Below, in pieces: positions 34,284 to 44,406 of a DNA stretch of 64,000 nt (position 1 is its first letter; each line of letters starts with the position of its first letter). Position numbers and translations under genes: made by a program. Under the pieces are notes generated by a model. The model was given only the letters and a program-made list of their open reading frames with translations, did no database searches and was not told the origin of the DNA. The stretch is from Bog-473 sp963828825 (GTDB lineage Bacteria; Actinomycetota; Acidimicrobiia; Acidimicrobiales; RAAP-2): assembly GCA_963828825.1 (NCBI GenBank), contig CAWHGF010000004.1, positions 744,001 to 808,000 of the forward strand, read 5' to 3'.

Positions 34284-36539
34284 GTGGCCGTGGTCCAGCA
34301 GGAGACGCCGGGATCCGCTCCGGTCGCGCCGGGACCTGAGCCAGCGACGCCCGAGGCCGGGCCGCCGGCCCGGTTCGGGCCCTGGATCCTGCTCGCCCTC
34401 TCGATCGGCTGGGGGCTCTGGGAGCTCCGGCCCGAACTGCGGGCGGTGCCGTACCTCGACGACAGCTCACTGCACGAGCAGATGGTGCGCGCCGCCGCCA
34501 CCCGCATCAGCCAGGGCCACCTCCCCCTGACGAGTTGGTTCCCCTATCTCGGGCTCGGCTCACCCCAGTTCCTGCACTACCAGAGCCTGCCGTCCATGAT
34601 CTCAGGCGTCATCGGCACGGCCGTGGACCCCGACACGGTGTTCCGCTGGTCCCTGTACCTGCTGCTCGCGCTGTGGCCGCTCGCCGTCTACTGGAGCGGC
34701 CGGCTGTTCGGGCTCAGTCGCTGGACCGCCGCTGCGGCTGCGGCGGTCGCGCCCTTCCTCGCCTCGGCCGCCGGCATCGGCTACGAGACCAAGGCCTACG
34801 TCTGGGTCGGCTACGGCGTGTGGACCCAGCTCTGGGCGTCGTGGACGCTCCCGCTGGCCTGGGGCTTCACCTACCGGGCGCTGTCGTCGCTGCGGGCCGC
34901 GCTGCTCGCCGTCCTCTTCATCATGCTGACTGTCGCGCTGCACTACGAGACGGGCTACCTGGCCTTCGTGCCGCTCGTCGTGTGGCCGTTCATCGTCCCC
35001 TCCGAGCTGTGGCGCCGGCTCGGCCGCGCGGTGGCGCTCGGCGCGGCTGCGCTCCTGGCGTCGGCCTGGGTCATCGTCCCGCTGGTCCAGCAGTCACATT
35101 GGGCGGCGCGCAACCAGGTGCTCGAAGGCACGGGGCTCGAGAACGGCTACGGCGCCAACCAGATGCTGTCGTGGCTGTTCACCGGCAACCTCTACGACAA
35201 CGGGCGCTGGCCGATCGTCACAGTGCTCGTGGCCGTCGGCATCGGGCTGTGCATCGCGCGCTGGCGCTCCTTCATGGCGGGCCGCGCCCTCCTGACCATC
35301 TTGGTGGTCACGCTCATCATGACGTTCGGGCGCACGACCTTCGGGTCCCTCTACGAAATCGTGCCTGGCAGCAGCGACATCTTCATCAGGCGCTTCCAGA
35401 TGGGTGTGCAGCTTTCGGGCATCCTGCTGGCCGGCATCGGCTTCGTCTTCCTGGGACGTCTGGTCCTGCGCGGCGCGCTGGCGCTCTTTCCACCGGCGCG
35501 CCGCGGGTGGTCGGCCCGGCCGGCCGGCCGGGGCATCGTCGCGGGGCTGTGCGTCGTGGGGCTGATCGTCCTGCTGGCGCCCGCCTGGAGCGACCTGGAC
35601 ACGTACGACGCCCACAACAAGACGAACATCGATCTGCAGGCCGAAGCGGACGCGCAGCAAGGCCCCCAGATCGACCAGCTGTTGGCCTACGTGCGCGCCC
35701 ACCCCAAGGGCCGCGTCTACGCGGGCTCGCCGACCAACTGGGGGCAGGACTTCGGGGTGGGGGCCGTGCCGGTGTTCAAGTACCTCGAGAGCAAGGACAT
35801 CGACGAGGTGGGGTACACGCTGCGGACGGCGTCCCTCATGACCGACCCTGAGTACGACTTCGACGAGACCAACCCGGGCGACTACCCGCTGTTCGGCATC
35901 GGCTACATCATCACCCCCGCCGACATGGCCGCCCCGGTCCAAGCCCACAAGGTCGGGTGCTCAGGTGATTACTGCCTGTGGGCGCTCCCCGACCCTGGGT
36001 ACATCCACGTCTACGACACGACCGGCGAGCTCACGGCGACCCGGGCCGACGTCGGCTCCCAGAGCACGACCCTGCTCGAATCACCACTCCTCGACCAGCA
36101 GCGCGACCTCACCGTGGCCTTCAACGGGCAGGCGGCGTCGCCCCCGACCGCGTCCGACGCGTCGACGCTCGTCGGCTCGCCTGGGCACGTCGTGGTGGAG
36201 CACGCCGACCTCGAAAACGGCGCGGCCCGCGCCGTGGTGCAGATGAACCGCCGCGCCACGGTGGTCCTGAGTGCCTCCTACGACCCGGGCTGGCACGCCA
36301 CCGTGAACGGCCGGCCGGTCCCGACCGTCATGGTGGCGCCGGCGCTGGTCGGCGTCGTGGTGGGCCCGGGCGTGCACACGGTGACGTTCAACTACACCGG
36401 CTACGGGTCCTACGACGCGCTGTTCGTTCTGGCGCTCGCGGTCTTCGTCGTCCTTGCCGTCGCTTCCCTGGTGTGGCGGCGGGCGCGGGACCACGAGCCC
36501 GCGGGGATGCCTGAAAAAACCACGCACACGACGGTTTAG
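34284..36539 (+). CDS. Large polytopic membrane protein with extracytoplasmic C-terminal domain (GT-C/YfhO-like)
   Basis: The product is about 751 residues. Helix 1 (FGPWILLALSIGWGLW) is followed by an extracytoplasmic loop with YLDDSSLHEQMVRAA, whose acidic residues lie where GT-C enzymes have their catalytic Asp. About 10-11 further helices come next, then a soluble region of about 280 residues (VYAGSPTNWGQDF, VFKYLESKDIDE, SASYDPGWHATVNGRPV) and a last helix near the C-terminus. The SYDPGWHATVNG segment is shared with YfhO-type proteins. A lipid-linked glycosyl transfer role is plausible but unproven. GTG 34284 is the likely start. Confidence 0.7.
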   Translation: MAVVQQETPGSAPVAPGPEPATPEAGPPARFGPWILLALSIGWGLWELRPELRAVPYLDDSSLHEQMVRAAATRISQGHLPLTSWFPYLGLGSPQFLHYQSLPSMISGVIGTAVDPDTVFRWSLYLLLALWPLAVYWSGRLFGLSRWTAAAAAAVAPFLASAAGIGYETKAYVWVGYGVWTQLWASWTLPLAWGFTYRALSSLRAALLAVLFIMLTVALHYETGYLAFVPLVVWPFIVPSELWRRLGRAVALGAAALLASAWVIVPLVQQSHWAARNQVLEGTGLENGYGANQMLSWLFTGNLYDNGRWPIVTVLVAVGIGLCIARWRSFMAGRALLTILVVTLIMTFGRTTFGSLYEIVPGSSDIFIRRFQMGVQLSGILLAGIGFVFLGRLVLRGALALFPPARRGWSARPAGRGIVAGLCVVGLIVLLAPAWSDLDTYDAHNKTNIDLQAEADAQQGPQIDQLLAYVRAHPKGRVYAGSPTNWGQDFGVGAVPVFKYLESKDIDEVGYTLRTASLMTDPEYDFDETNPGDYPLFGIGYIITPADMAAPVQAHKVGCSGDYCLWALPDPGYIHVYDTTGELTATRADVGSQSTTLLESPLLDQQRDLTVAFNGQAASPPTASDASTLVGSPGHVVVEHADLENGAARAVVQMNRRATVVLSASYDPGWHATVNGRPVPTVMVAPALVGVVVGPGVHTVTFNYTGYGSYDALFVLALAVFVVLAVASLVWRRARDHEPAGMPEKTTHTTV

Positions 36540-36657
36540 AGTTCTGCAAACCGCGGGGCGGCCTCGAGGAGTCGACATGTGATCCTCACCACGGGGCCGC
36601 GACCACCGGGCCGGGACCGCCGACCGAGGGGGCCCGGACGGCGGCCTGCCGTGCCCG

Positions 36658-36900
36658 TTACTGCAGGTAGCCCTCGACCGTCCCGGCCGGCCGCTGGGTG
36701 GCCGCGTCGGGGTCCTGGCCGGCGGAGCGCTTGGCGCGGCGCTGGCGCAGGACGTCCCACAGCTGGTCCAAGGTGATCTCGAGGTCGCGCTTGCGCGCCA
36801 GCTCGTCGTCGCTCAGCCCTTCGCCGACGTGCGCCTCCTCAAGGCGCTGCTCCTCGGCGGCGAGCTCGCCGATCTGCTCCACGATGTCCTTGTCGTCCAC
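36658..36900 (-). CDS. DUF2630 family protein
   Basis: The 80-residue acidic/helical protein begins MDDKDIVEQIGELAAEEQRLEEAH and contains LEITLDQLWDVLRQRRAKRSAGQDPD, ending RPAGTVEGYLQ. These are the hallmarks of the actinobacterial DUF2630 family. Two helices probably form a coiled hairpin. The function is unknown. It lies between the membrane protein and lon, and is divergent from neither. Confidence 0.85.
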   Translation of the reverse strand: MDDKDIVEQIGELAAEEQRLEEAHVGEGLSDDELARKRDLEITLDQLWDVLRQRRAKRSAGQDPDAATQRPAGTVEGYLQ

Positions 36901-36963
36901 GGTCAGCTCCGATCGACGCGTCCCTGTGCCGGTGTTCCCGGGCCGGGCCCAGTTTGCCCGGCC

Positions 36964-39333
36964 TCAGGCCGCGGCGCCCAGCGCGCTCCCGTCGGCGCCA
37001 TCCGACGCCGCCGTGCCCGTCCCCGACAAGGCCGGGGTGAGCACGTCGGCGATGGTGGCCGCGAGGTGGAACGTCATGACGTCACGCACCTCCTCGGGGA
37101 CATCCTCGAGGTCGTTGCCGTTGCGTTCCGGCAGGATGACCTCGGTCAGCCCGGCCCGGTGGGCGGCCAGCACCTTCTGCTTGACCCCACCGATGGGCAG
37201 CACGCGGCCCTGCAGTGTGACCTCACCGGTCATGCCGACCACCGAGCGGACGGGCACGCCACGCAGGAGGCTGACCAGCGCGGTCGTCATGGTGACACCC
37301 GCGGAGGGTCCGTCCTTGGGGACGGCGCCGGCAGGGACGTGCACGTGGAACCGCTTGCCGCTGAAGGCCGTCGGGTCGATCCCGAGCTCCTCGGCGTGCG
37401 AGCGCACGTAGGAGAGCGCGATCTCCGCCGACTCCTTCATCACGTCACCGAGCTGGCCCGTGAGGGTGAGCCCCTCGGGGCCGTCGGAGACGCTGGCCTC
37501 GACGTAGAGGACGTCGCCGCCCGCCCCGGTCACGGCCAGGCCGGTGACGACACCGGGCACGCTGGTGCGATCGGCCGCCTCGAAGAAGAAGTGCGGCCGG
37601 CCGAGCCAGCCCCGCACGTCGTCGGCCTCGACGACGACCGGAGCCTGACGCTCGCCCGAGGCGAGCTTCGTGGCCACCTTGCGCAGCAGCTTGCCGAGCT
37701 CGCGCTCCAGATTCCGCACGCCCGCTTCCCGGGTGTAGTCGGCCACAATGGCGCGCAGCGCATCGTCGCTGATCTGCACCTCGTCCTCGCGCAGCGCCGC
37801 CCGGGTGAGCTGGCGGCCCACCAGGTGGTGCTTGGCGATGGAGACCTTCTCGGACTCGGTGTACCCGTCAATCCGGATGACCTCCATGCGGTCGAGCAAC
37901 GCTCCCGGGATGGTGTCGACCACGTTGGCCGTGGCGATGAACAGCACCCGCGAAAGGTCGAGGTCGACCTCGAGGTAGTGGTCACGGAACGTGTGGTTCT
38001 GCGCCGGGTCGAGCACTTCGAGCAGCGCCGAAGACGGGTCGCCCCGGTAGTCCGCGCCGATCTTGTCGACCTCGTCGAGGACGATGACCGGGTTCATGGT
38101 CCCGGCTTCGCGCAGGGCGCGCACCAGGCGGCCCGGTTGGGCCCCCACGTAGGTGCGCCGGTGGCCACGGATCTCGGCCTCGTCGCGCACGCCGCCCAGA
38201 GACACGCGGACGAACTTGCGCCCGAGGGCGTTGGCGACCGACTCGCCGAGCGACGTCTTGCCGACACCGGGAGGCCCGACGAGGGCCAGGATGGCCCCCG
38301 AGCCGCGCCCGTCGACCGACGACAGGCCGCGCTCGGCCTGCAGCTTGCGCACCGCCAGGTGCTCGAGGATGCGCTCCTTCACGTCGGCCAGACCGTCGTG
38401 GTCGGCCTCCAGAATGCGCGACGCTTCGACGATGTCGAGCCGGTCCTCGGACTCGACGCCCCAGGGGACCTCGAGCACCGTGTCGAGCCACGTGCGGATC
38501 CAGCCCGTCTCGGGGCTCTGGTCGCTGGTGCGCTCGAGCTTGTCGACCTCGCGCTCGACCGCCTTGCGGACATGCTCGGGCAGCTCACGCGCCTCGAGCT
38601 TGGCCCGGTAGTCGTCGGGGTCGGCGTCGTCGCCGTCGCTCAGTTGCCCGAGCTCCTTGCGGATCGCATCGAGCTGGCGCCGCAGCAGGAATTCGCGCTG
38701 CGTCTTCTCCATGCCCTCTTCGACGTCGGTCTTGATCTTCTCGCGCAGCGTCACGTCGGCCAGCGTGTCGCGGGCCCAGCCCAGGACGAGGCGCAGCCGC
38801 GCTTCGACGTCGCGCGTCTCGAGCACCTCCACCTTCTGCGTGAGGGAGAGGTCGGGTGAGTACCCCGACATGTCGGCCAGGCGGCTCGGCTCGGTGATCT
38901 CGCGCAACTGCGCGGCGATACGGCCGGCGCCGCGGCTGTGCAAGATGTTCTCCATCACGGCGCGGTACTCCCGGGCCAGCTCGTTGGCGGCGGGAGTCGG
39001 CTCGGGCTCGTCGAGGGGCTCGGCCTCCACCCAGAGGGCGTCGCCGGTGCCCGGAACTCCGGTGCCGATGACGGCGCGGCGGTCACCGCGGATGGCCACG
39101 GCGGGCAGGCCGCCGGGGAGGTCGCCCTCCTCCATCACCTCGGCGATCACACCCACCGCGGCGAAGCGGCCCTCGATGTGGGGCACCAGCAGGAGGCGCC
39201 CCCCGGCCAAGCGGGCCGAGTCGACAGCGGCGCGGGCCTCATCGGACTCCAGCGCCATGGTGAAGACCATCCCGGGCAGCACGACCCCTGAGGTGAGGGG
39301 GAGCAATGGGAGTGTCACGTTCTCGTTGGTCAT
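36964..39333 (-). CDS. lon: ATP-dependent protease Lon
   Basis: The 789-residue Lon protease begins VTLPLLPLTSGVVLPGMVFTM (N domain) and has the helical linker. The AAA+ module shows GPPGVGKTSLGESVANALGRKFVRVSLGG, VIVLDEVDKI and GALLDRMEVI. The C-terminal protease domain has PKDGPSAGVTM (catalytic Ser) and GGVKQKVLAAHRAG (catalytic Lys). It degrades damaged and regulatory proteins in the cytoplasm. It is full length. A small palindrome, TGCC-gtaat-GGCA, is at 39352-39364 just upstream of the start; no HspR or ClgR box was recognised. Confidence 0.95.
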   Translation of the reverse strand: MTNENVTLPLLPLTSGVVLPGMVFTMALESDEARAAVDSARLAGGRLLLVPHIEGRFAAVGVIAEVMEEGDLPGGLPAVAIRGDRRAVIGTGVPGTGDALWVEAEPLDEPEPTPAANELAREYRAVMENILHSRGAGRIAAQLREITEPSRLADMSGYSPDLSLTQKVEVLETRDVEARLRLVLGWARDTLADVTLREKIKTDVEEGMEKTQREFLLRRQLDAIRKELGQLSDGDDADPDDYRAKLEARELPEHVRKAVEREVDKLERTSDQSPETGWIRTWLDTVLEVPWGVESEDRLDIVEASRILEADHDGLADVKERILEHLAVRKLQAERGLSSVDGRGSGAILALVGPPGVGKTSLGESVANALGRKFVRVSLGGVRDEAEIRGHRRTYVGAQPGRLVRALREAGTMNPVIVLDEVDKIGADYRGDPSSALLEVLDPAQNHTFRDHYLEVDLDLSRVLFIATANVVDTIPGALLDRMEVIRIDGYTESEKVSIAKHHLVGRQLTRAALREDEVQISDDALRAIVADYTREAGVRNLERELGKLLRKVATKLASGERQAPVVVEADDVRGWLGRPHFFFEAADRTSVPGVVTGLAVTGAGGDVLYVEASVSDGPEGLTLTGQLGDVMKESAEIALSYVRSHAEELGIDPTAFSGKRFHVHVPAGAVPKDGPSAGVTMTTALVSLLRGVPVRSVVGMTGEVTLQGRVLPIGGVKQKVLAAHRAGLTEVILPERNGNDLEDVPEEVRDVMTFHLAATIADVLTPALSGTGTAASDGADGSALGAAA

Positions 39334-39479
39334 CGGGGTGCCCTTCTGTAATGCCGTAATGGCAATTCCTCTGACTGGTCAACCATATGAGGGAGAAGGT
39401 CATTCCCGAGCGGGTCCGGCCCCTGGTCGGAGGCCGGGGAGGGCGACGGGGTGGCCTCGCCAGGGCCTACGCTGAGGCC

Positions 39480-39794
39480 GTGAGCGGTACGGAGACAGCC
39501 CCCCGCCCGGGAGAGGCGGGGGGAACGACCCTGGCCCCGGCGCGGCCGGCACCTGATCTCGACGACGGCGATCACGACCGGATGGCCCACATCGTCCTGG
39601 AGGGCTACACCCCCAAGGGGGGCGACTTCGTCTCCGCCGGGCCCAGCGTGGTCGAGGGCATCGTCAACCGCACCGCGGTGCGGGCCCTCTGCGGCAAGGA
39701 ATGGGTGCCGGGGCGGGACCCGAGGCGCTACGGCCTGTGCCCGACCTGCAAGGAGATCGCCGAATCCCTGGGGTGGAAGATCCCGGCCGGCTGA
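39480..39794 (+). CDS. DUF3039 family protein
   Basis: The product is about 104 residues with DDGDHDRMAHIV, RTAVRALCGKEWVPGRDPRRYGLCPTCKEI. This is the conserved core of actinobacterial DUF3039, with three cysteines in a CxG...CPTC arrangement that suggests zinc binding. The start is ambiguous: GTG 39480 (SGTETAPRPG) or ATG 39387. The shorter form is preferred because the family core begins soon after it and the longer N-terminus is Arg/Gly-rich. Function is unknown. Confidence 0.75.
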   Translation: MSGTETAPRPGEAGGTTLAPARPAPDLDDGDHDRMAHIVLEGYTPKGGDFVSAGPSVVEGIVNRTAVRALCGKEWVPGRDPRRYGLCPTCKEIAESLGWKIPAG

Positions 39795-39893
39795 GGCCTG
39801 ACCTGTGTTGCGTGCCGTTGACCCGGCCCGTTCGCTACCGTGCCACTGAACCGATGATCCGTGGCCGAAGGCGGGCCGCCCGAGGGGAGCACG

Positions 39894-41030
39894 TTGGCAC
39901 AGGTCAGCTTCGACGGGGTCACCAAGCAGTTCGGCGACACCACCGCGGTGGACGACCTGACCCTGCACGTGGCCGACGGCGAGCTGCTCGTGCTGCTGGG
40001 CTCGTCGGGGTGCGGCAAGACAACGGCCCTGCGCCTGGTGGCCGGCCTCGAGGAGGTGAGCGGCGGCACCGTCTCCATCGGTGACCTGGTCGTGAACGAC
40101 GTCGACCCTAAGGACCGCGACGTCGCCATGGTCTTCCAGAGCTACGCGCTGTACCCGCACTTGACGGTGGCGAAGAACATCGAGTTCCCGCTGCGCCAAC
40201 GCAACGTCGAAAAGGAAGAGCGTCGGACCAAGGTGAAGCGTGCCGCGGAGACGCTCGGCCTCGGCACGCTGCTCGACCGCAAGCCGAGCCAGCTCTCGGG
40301 CGGCCAGCGACAGCGGGTCGCGCTGGCCCGGGCCATCGTGCGCGAGCCGCTCGTCTTCCTGATGGACGAGCCGCTGTCCAACCTCGACGCGGCGCTGCGC
40401 GTCCAGACGCGCGCCGAGATCGCGGAGCTGCAGTCGCGGCTGTCGACCACGACGATCTACGTCACCCACGACCAGGTCGAGGCGATGACGATGGGCCACC
40501 GCATCGCCGTGATGAGCGAGGGCAGGCTGCAACAGGTGGCGACGCCCGAGGCCCTCTACGCCCGGCCGGCCAATTCCTTCGTCGCCCACTTCCTCGGCAG
40601 TCCCGGTATGAACCTGCTGAAGGGCATGCTCGTCGAGAGCGGTCGCGCGCAAGGTGACCCCCCACACGAGGCGAGCACACACGGCGCCCTCTGCGTGGCC
40701 TTCCCGGGTGCCTCGGTGCCGTTGCCGCCACCGGTGGCCGACGCCGTCCGCGGCGCCGGGCCAGACGTGGTGCTCGGGGTGCGTCCCGAAGCGCTGCACC
40801 TCAGCCCCGACGGGTCGATCGAGGCGACCGTGATCCTCGTCGAGTTGCTCGGCGCCGAGACGCACGTGATCTGCCACACCGAGAACGACGAGCGGATCAT
40901 CGTGCGCCAGGGACCGAGCGCGCCCAAACCCGGGCTGGGCGAGGCCGTCCGCATCGCGATCGACCCCGATCCGAGCGCCTACCACCTCTTCGACGCCACC
41001 TCCGGCGTCCGTCTCGGGGACGTACGGTGA
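39894..41030 (+). CDS. Carbohydrate ABC importer ATPase (MalK/UgpC type)
   Basis: The product is about 378 residues. It has LGSSGCGKTTALRLVAGLEE (Walker A), the Q-loop in VFQSYALYPHL, the signature LSGGQRQRVALARA, LVFLMDEPLSNLD (Walker B), the switch His in VTHDQ, and a TOBE-type regulatory domain (VVLGVRPEALHL). TTG 39894 is preferred because a GAGGGGAG stretch lies about 4 bases upstream and the family N-terminus begins there. GTG 39861 is an alternative. It is followed by two permeases and a binding protein, with a 4-base overlap to the first permease. Confidence 0.88.
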   Translation: MAQVSFDGVTKQFGDTTAVDDLTLHVADGELLVLLGSSGCGKTTALRLVAGLEEVSGGTVSIGDLVVNDVDPKDRDVAMVFQSYALYPHLTVAKNIEFPLRQRNVEKEERRTKVKRAAETLGLGTLLDRKPSQLSGGQRQRVALARAIVREPLVFLMDEPLSNLDAALRVQTRAEIAELQSRLSTTTIYVTHDQVEAMTMGHRIAVMSEGRLQQVATPEALYARPANSFVAHFLGSPGMNLLKGMLVESGRAQGDPPHEASTHGALCVAFPGASVPLPPPVADAVRGAGPDVVLGVRPEALHLSPDGSIEATVILVELLGAETHVICHTENDERIIVRQGPSAPKPGLGEAVRIAIDPDPSAYHLFDATSGVRLGDVR

Positions 41031-41983
41031 CGACGGTGACCGAGGCCACGGGACCGAAGCCAGAGGGGCAAGCCGGGAGGGGCGCGCCGAGGCACGGCCT
41101 GCGAGCACGACGGCGCCGGGAGGCGGGACTCGGCTACCTGCTGCTGGTCCCGGCGATGGCCGTCTTCATCGTCTTCTCCTTTTATCCCTTCTTCCGCAAC
41201 TTCAAGCTGATGCTCTACGAGACACCCCCGGTGCCCGGCCTGCCGGCGCACTTTGTCGGGCTGAGCCAGATCATCCCGACAGTCACCTCGACCCAGTTCA
41301 CCCAGAGCCTCGTCACGACGATCATCTTCGTGGTCCTCGTGGTGCCGATCAGCCTGCTGTTCGGCCTGCTGCTCGCCGTCGCCGCCCACCGCAAGCTCAA
41401 GGGGATCGCCGTCTACCGGGTGATCTTCTCCTCGACCGTTGTCAGCTCGGTCGCCGTCGCCTCCGTGATCTTCGGGACCTTGCTCAATCCGGTGGTGGGC
41501 TTCCTGCCCTGGCTCGGCATCAACCCCAACCCCCCCGCGCTCGAGAGCACGACGTGGGCCCTGCCCGCGGTGGCGCTGATCTCCATCTGGCAATTCCTCG
41601 GCCTGTCCTTCATCATCATGTTGGCCGGCCTGCAGACGGTCCCCGACGAGCTGCTCGAGGCGGCGCGTATCGACGGCGCCGGCGCCTGGACCCGGTTCTG
41701 GCGCATGACGGTGCCCCTGCTCTCCCCCACCATCTTCTTCGCCGTGGTGGTCGGGACGATCTTCGCCTTCCAGTCCTTCGGCGCCGTCGACATCCTCATC
41801 ACGTCGGAGAACGCCGTCCGCCTCCACACGAACGTCTTCATCTACAACATCATCAACACCTTGCAGGTCGACAACAACCCCGGCGCGGCGGCGATCATGG
41901 CCACCGTCCTGTTCCTCCTCCTGCTCGGGCTCACGGTCTTGCAGATGCGCTTCCTGGAGCGGAGGGTGCACTATGCCCGCTGA
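41027..41983 (+). CDS. Carbohydrate ABC importer permease 1 (MalF/UgpA type)
   Basis: The 318-residue protein has six helices and the cytoplasmic EAA loop EAARIDGAGAWTRFWRMTVPLLSP, which docks to the ATPase. The N-terminus is basic (RARRRREAGLG) before helix 1 (YLLLVPAMAVFIVFSFYPFF). It overlaps the ATPase gene by 4 bases and the next permease by 11 bases. Confidence 0.88.
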   Translation: MTTVTEATGPKPEGQAGRGAPRHGLRARRRREAGLGYLLLVPAMAVFIVFSFYPFFRNFKLMLYETPPVPGLPAHFVGLSQIIPTVTSTQFTQSLVTTIIFVVLVVPISLLFGLLLAVAAHRKLKGIAVYRVIFSSTVVSSVAVASVIFGTLLNPVVGFLPWLGINPNPPALESTTWALPAVALISIWQFLGLSFIIMLAGLQTVPDELLEAARIDGAGAWTRFWRMTVPLLSPTIFFAVVVGTIFAFQSFGAVDILITSENAVRLHTNVFIYNIINTLQVDNNPGAAAIMATVLFLLLLGLTVLQMRFLERRVHYAR

Positions 41984-42914
41984 GGACACGCCGACAGCGG
42001 GGGGGTGGCACGCCTCGACGGCGGTCTCGGAGTTCGCTCCGGCCTCCACCGTCCGATCGGCCGGAACAGCCGGCGCGCCCCTGCGGCGGCGGCCCAGGCG
42101 CCGGCTGCGCACAATCGGCAGCTACACCATCCTCACCGCGGCGGCGGTCGTCGTCCTCTTCCCGATCTACGTGACGATCGTCAACTCACTGCTCATCCCG
42201 GATCAGCTCGTGGAGCAGCCGCCCCCGCTCATCCCGACCCACCCCCAGTGGCACGACTACACGGCGGCATGGACCACGGGTCAGATCTCGAAGTACATGG
42301 TGACCTCGCTCATCATGACGGCCATCATCGTGACCGGGCAGCTGGTCACCTCCATCTTGGCCGGCTACGCCTTCGCTTTCCTGCGCTTTCCGTTCAAGCG
42401 GACACTCTTCGTGCTCTGCCTGATCACGCTGATGATCCCGCTCGAGGTGACCTTCATCACCAACCTCGACACCATCACGTCTCTCCACTGGTTCAACACC
42501 TATGCCGGCCTGTCCATCCCCTTCCTCGCCACCGGATTCGGGATCTTCCTGCTCCGCCAGGCCTTCCTGCAGATCCCGCGCGACCTGCAGGAGGCCGCGA
42601 TCCTGGACGGGTACGGGCACCTGCGCTTCATGACGCGCGTCGCCGTACCGCTGGCCCGGCCGTCGCTCGCCGCCCTGGCCGTGTTCTCGTTCCTGGGCGC
42701 GTGGAACCAGTACCTCTGGCCGCTGGTGTCGACCGGGGGCACGACGCCGCTCTACACCATCCAGATCGGGTTGAAGGAGCTCCTCGGGACCCAGGTCAGC
42801 CAGATCCCGGTGTCGCTCGCCGGGGCGGTGATCGCGTTCGTGCCGCTGCTGATCCTGCTTGTCATCTTCCAGAAGCAGCTGGTGCGCAGCCTCACCACCG
42901 GCGCCGTGAAGTGA
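41973..42914 (+). CDS. Carbohydrate ABC importer permease 2 (MalG/UgpE type)
   Basis: The 313-residue partner permease begins helix 1 at ITILTAAAV-like sequence (IGSYTILTAAAVVVLFPIYV). It has the EAA loop LQEAAILDGYGHLRFMTRVAVPLARP and ends with a basic tail, FQKQLVRSLTTGAVK. It forms the heterodimeric channel with the protein at 41027-41983. About 60 residues precede helix 1. Confidence 0.88.
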   Translation: MPAEDTPTAGGWHASTAVSEFAPASTVRSAGTAGAPLRRRPRRRLRTIGSYTILTAAAVVVLFPIYVTIVNSLLIPDQLVEQPPPLIPTHPQWHDYTAAWTTGQISKYMVTSLIMTAIIVTGQLVTSILAGYAFAFLRFPFKRTLFVLCLITLMIPLEVTFITNLDTITSLHWFNTYAGLSIPFLATGFGIFLLRQAFLQIPRDLQEAAILDGYGHLRFMTRVAVPLARPSLAALAVFSFLGAWNQYLWPLVSTGGTTPLYTIQIGLKELLGTQVSQIPVSLAGAVIAFVPLLILLVIFQKQLVRSLTTGAVK

Positions 42915-42990
42915 TTGCCGGACCGTGAACACCAGGCGAACTCGACGAGGGTGTCGGCTCCGGCGACCCTCCGAGTGGTAGGCAATACCC

Positions 42991-44406
42991 ATGCGCGCTC
43001 GTCGTCTCTCTCTTTCCCGGCTCGCCGCCGCCGCGCTCTGCGCAGCGGCGGCCACGACGGCCACGACCTCGGTGACGCTCGCCGTCGGCAGCACGACCGC
43101 CGGCGCGGCCAGCCTCCCCCGTTGCAACCTCACTGCGCTCGCCAACCACAAGGGCGCGGTTGACATCACCTTCTGGGAGTCCGCCGCGGAGGCCAACCTC
43201 ACCACCCTCCAATCCATCACGAGCACCTTCAATTCGTCTCAGTCGAAGGTCCACGTCACGCTGGTGACGCAGGCGGGCTACGACGACACCTGGAACAAGT
43301 ACCTCGCAGGCCTGACGAACGGCCAGCTGCCGGCGGCCGTGCAGCTCGAGGACGAGCGCACGCAGGCGGCCATCGACACCGACTCCTTCCTGCCCGTGCA
43401 GTCCTGCATGAACGCTGCCAAGTACTCGACCAGCGACTACCTGTCGCGACCGCTGGCGTACTGGAAGGTCAACGGCGTCCAGTGGGCGCTCCCCTTCGCC
43501 GTCTCGGCCCCGATCCTGTACTACAACGAGGCCGCGTTCACCAAGGCGGGCCTCAACCCCGACGACCCGCCAACGACGCTCGCACAGCTGCTCGCCGACT
43601 CCAAGGCGCTCAAGGCGTCGGGCAGCGGCATGGGCCTCCTGCTCGACCCGTCGGAGATCGAAGGGTGGCTCGCCACGGCCAACCAGCTCTTCGTCAACAA
43701 CAACAACGGGCGGAGTGCCCGTGCCACCAAGGCCGTGTTCAACACGAAGGTGGCATTGAACGTGTTCACCGATCTCGACCAGCTCGTGAGCTCCGGTGAT
43801 GCCACCACCAACGAGTCGACGGGCCCGGACCAGTACGACAACCTGCTCGGCATGGGGAGTGGGAAGTACGGCATGACCATCGACACGTCGGCTGCCCTGG
43901 GCACCGTGACCAAGCTGCTCCAGAGCGGGCAGTATTCCAGCGTTAAGGCCGGGGTCGGCGCTTTCCCCGTCTACAGCTCGTCGGTCCGGGGCGGCCTCGA
44001 GCCGGGCGGCTCGGGGGTGTACATCTCCGACAAGGTCCCGGCCCTCGAGCAGGCGGCGGCCTGGGACTATCTGTCCTACCTCTGTAACACCCAGAGCCAG
44101 GCCACGTGGGCGGCCGGCACCGGGTACATCCCCGTCCGCAAGTCGTCGGTGCAGACGGCGACGATCCAGCACCTGTGGGCCACGTACCCCGAGTACAAGG
44201 TGGCCTACAACGAGATCAACAACGGCGCCAGCACCCCGGCCACCTCCGGGTCGGTGATCGGTCCCTACGACGACGTCCGCACCGACGTCCTCAACGCCGA
44301 GATCTCCATGTTCACCCAGGGCGTCTCGCCCGCCAAGGCGGTGAGCTCGGCGGAGCAGAACGTGAACAGCACGCTCTCGAGCTATAACAGCCGGCTGGGT
44401 TCGTAG
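42991..44406 (+). CDS. Extracellular solute-binding protein of the carbohydrate ABC importer (UgpB-like)
   Basis: The 471-residue protein has a clear signal peptide (RARRLSLSRLAAAALCAAAATTAT, cleavage near TAGAAS). The mature part is a family-1 binding protein: VDITFWESAAEANLTTLQSITSTFN, YNEAAFTKAGLNPDDPPTTL and GGSGVYISDKVPALEQAAAWDYLSYL. The last block resembles UgpB/MalE-type domains. No lipobox Cys is evident, so anchoring is unclear. The sugar is unknown; sn-glycerol-3-phosphate is one option, since glpK is 30 kb away, but that link is weak. Confidence 0.85.
   Translation: MRARRLSLSRLAAAALCAAAATTATTSVTLAVGSTTAGAASLPRCNLTALANHKGAVDITFWESAAEANLTTLQSITSTFNSSQSKVHVTLVTQAGYDDTWNKYLAGLTNGQLPAAVQLEDERTQAAIDTDSFLPVQSCMNAAKYSTSDYLSRPLAYWKVNGVQWALPFAVSAPILYYNEAAFTKAGLNPDDPPTTLAQLLADSKALKASGSGMGLLLDPSEIEGWLATANQLFVNNNNGRSARATKAVFNTKVALNVFTDLDQLVSSGDATTNESTGPDQYDNLLGMGSGKYGMTIDTSAALGTVTKLLQSGQYSSVKAGVGAFPVYSSSVRGGLEPGGSGVYISDKVPALEQAAAWDYLSYLCNTQSQATWAAGTGYIPVRKSSVQTATIQHLWATYPEYKVAYNEINNGASTPATSGSVIGPYDDVRTDVLNAEISMFTQGVSPAKAVSSAEQNVNSTLSSYNSRLGS

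Noticed and set aside
42991..44406. Naming the sugar importer ugpABCE
   Set aside because: Binding-protein resemblance is not strong enough to assign glycerol-3-phosphate, so no gene symbols were given.
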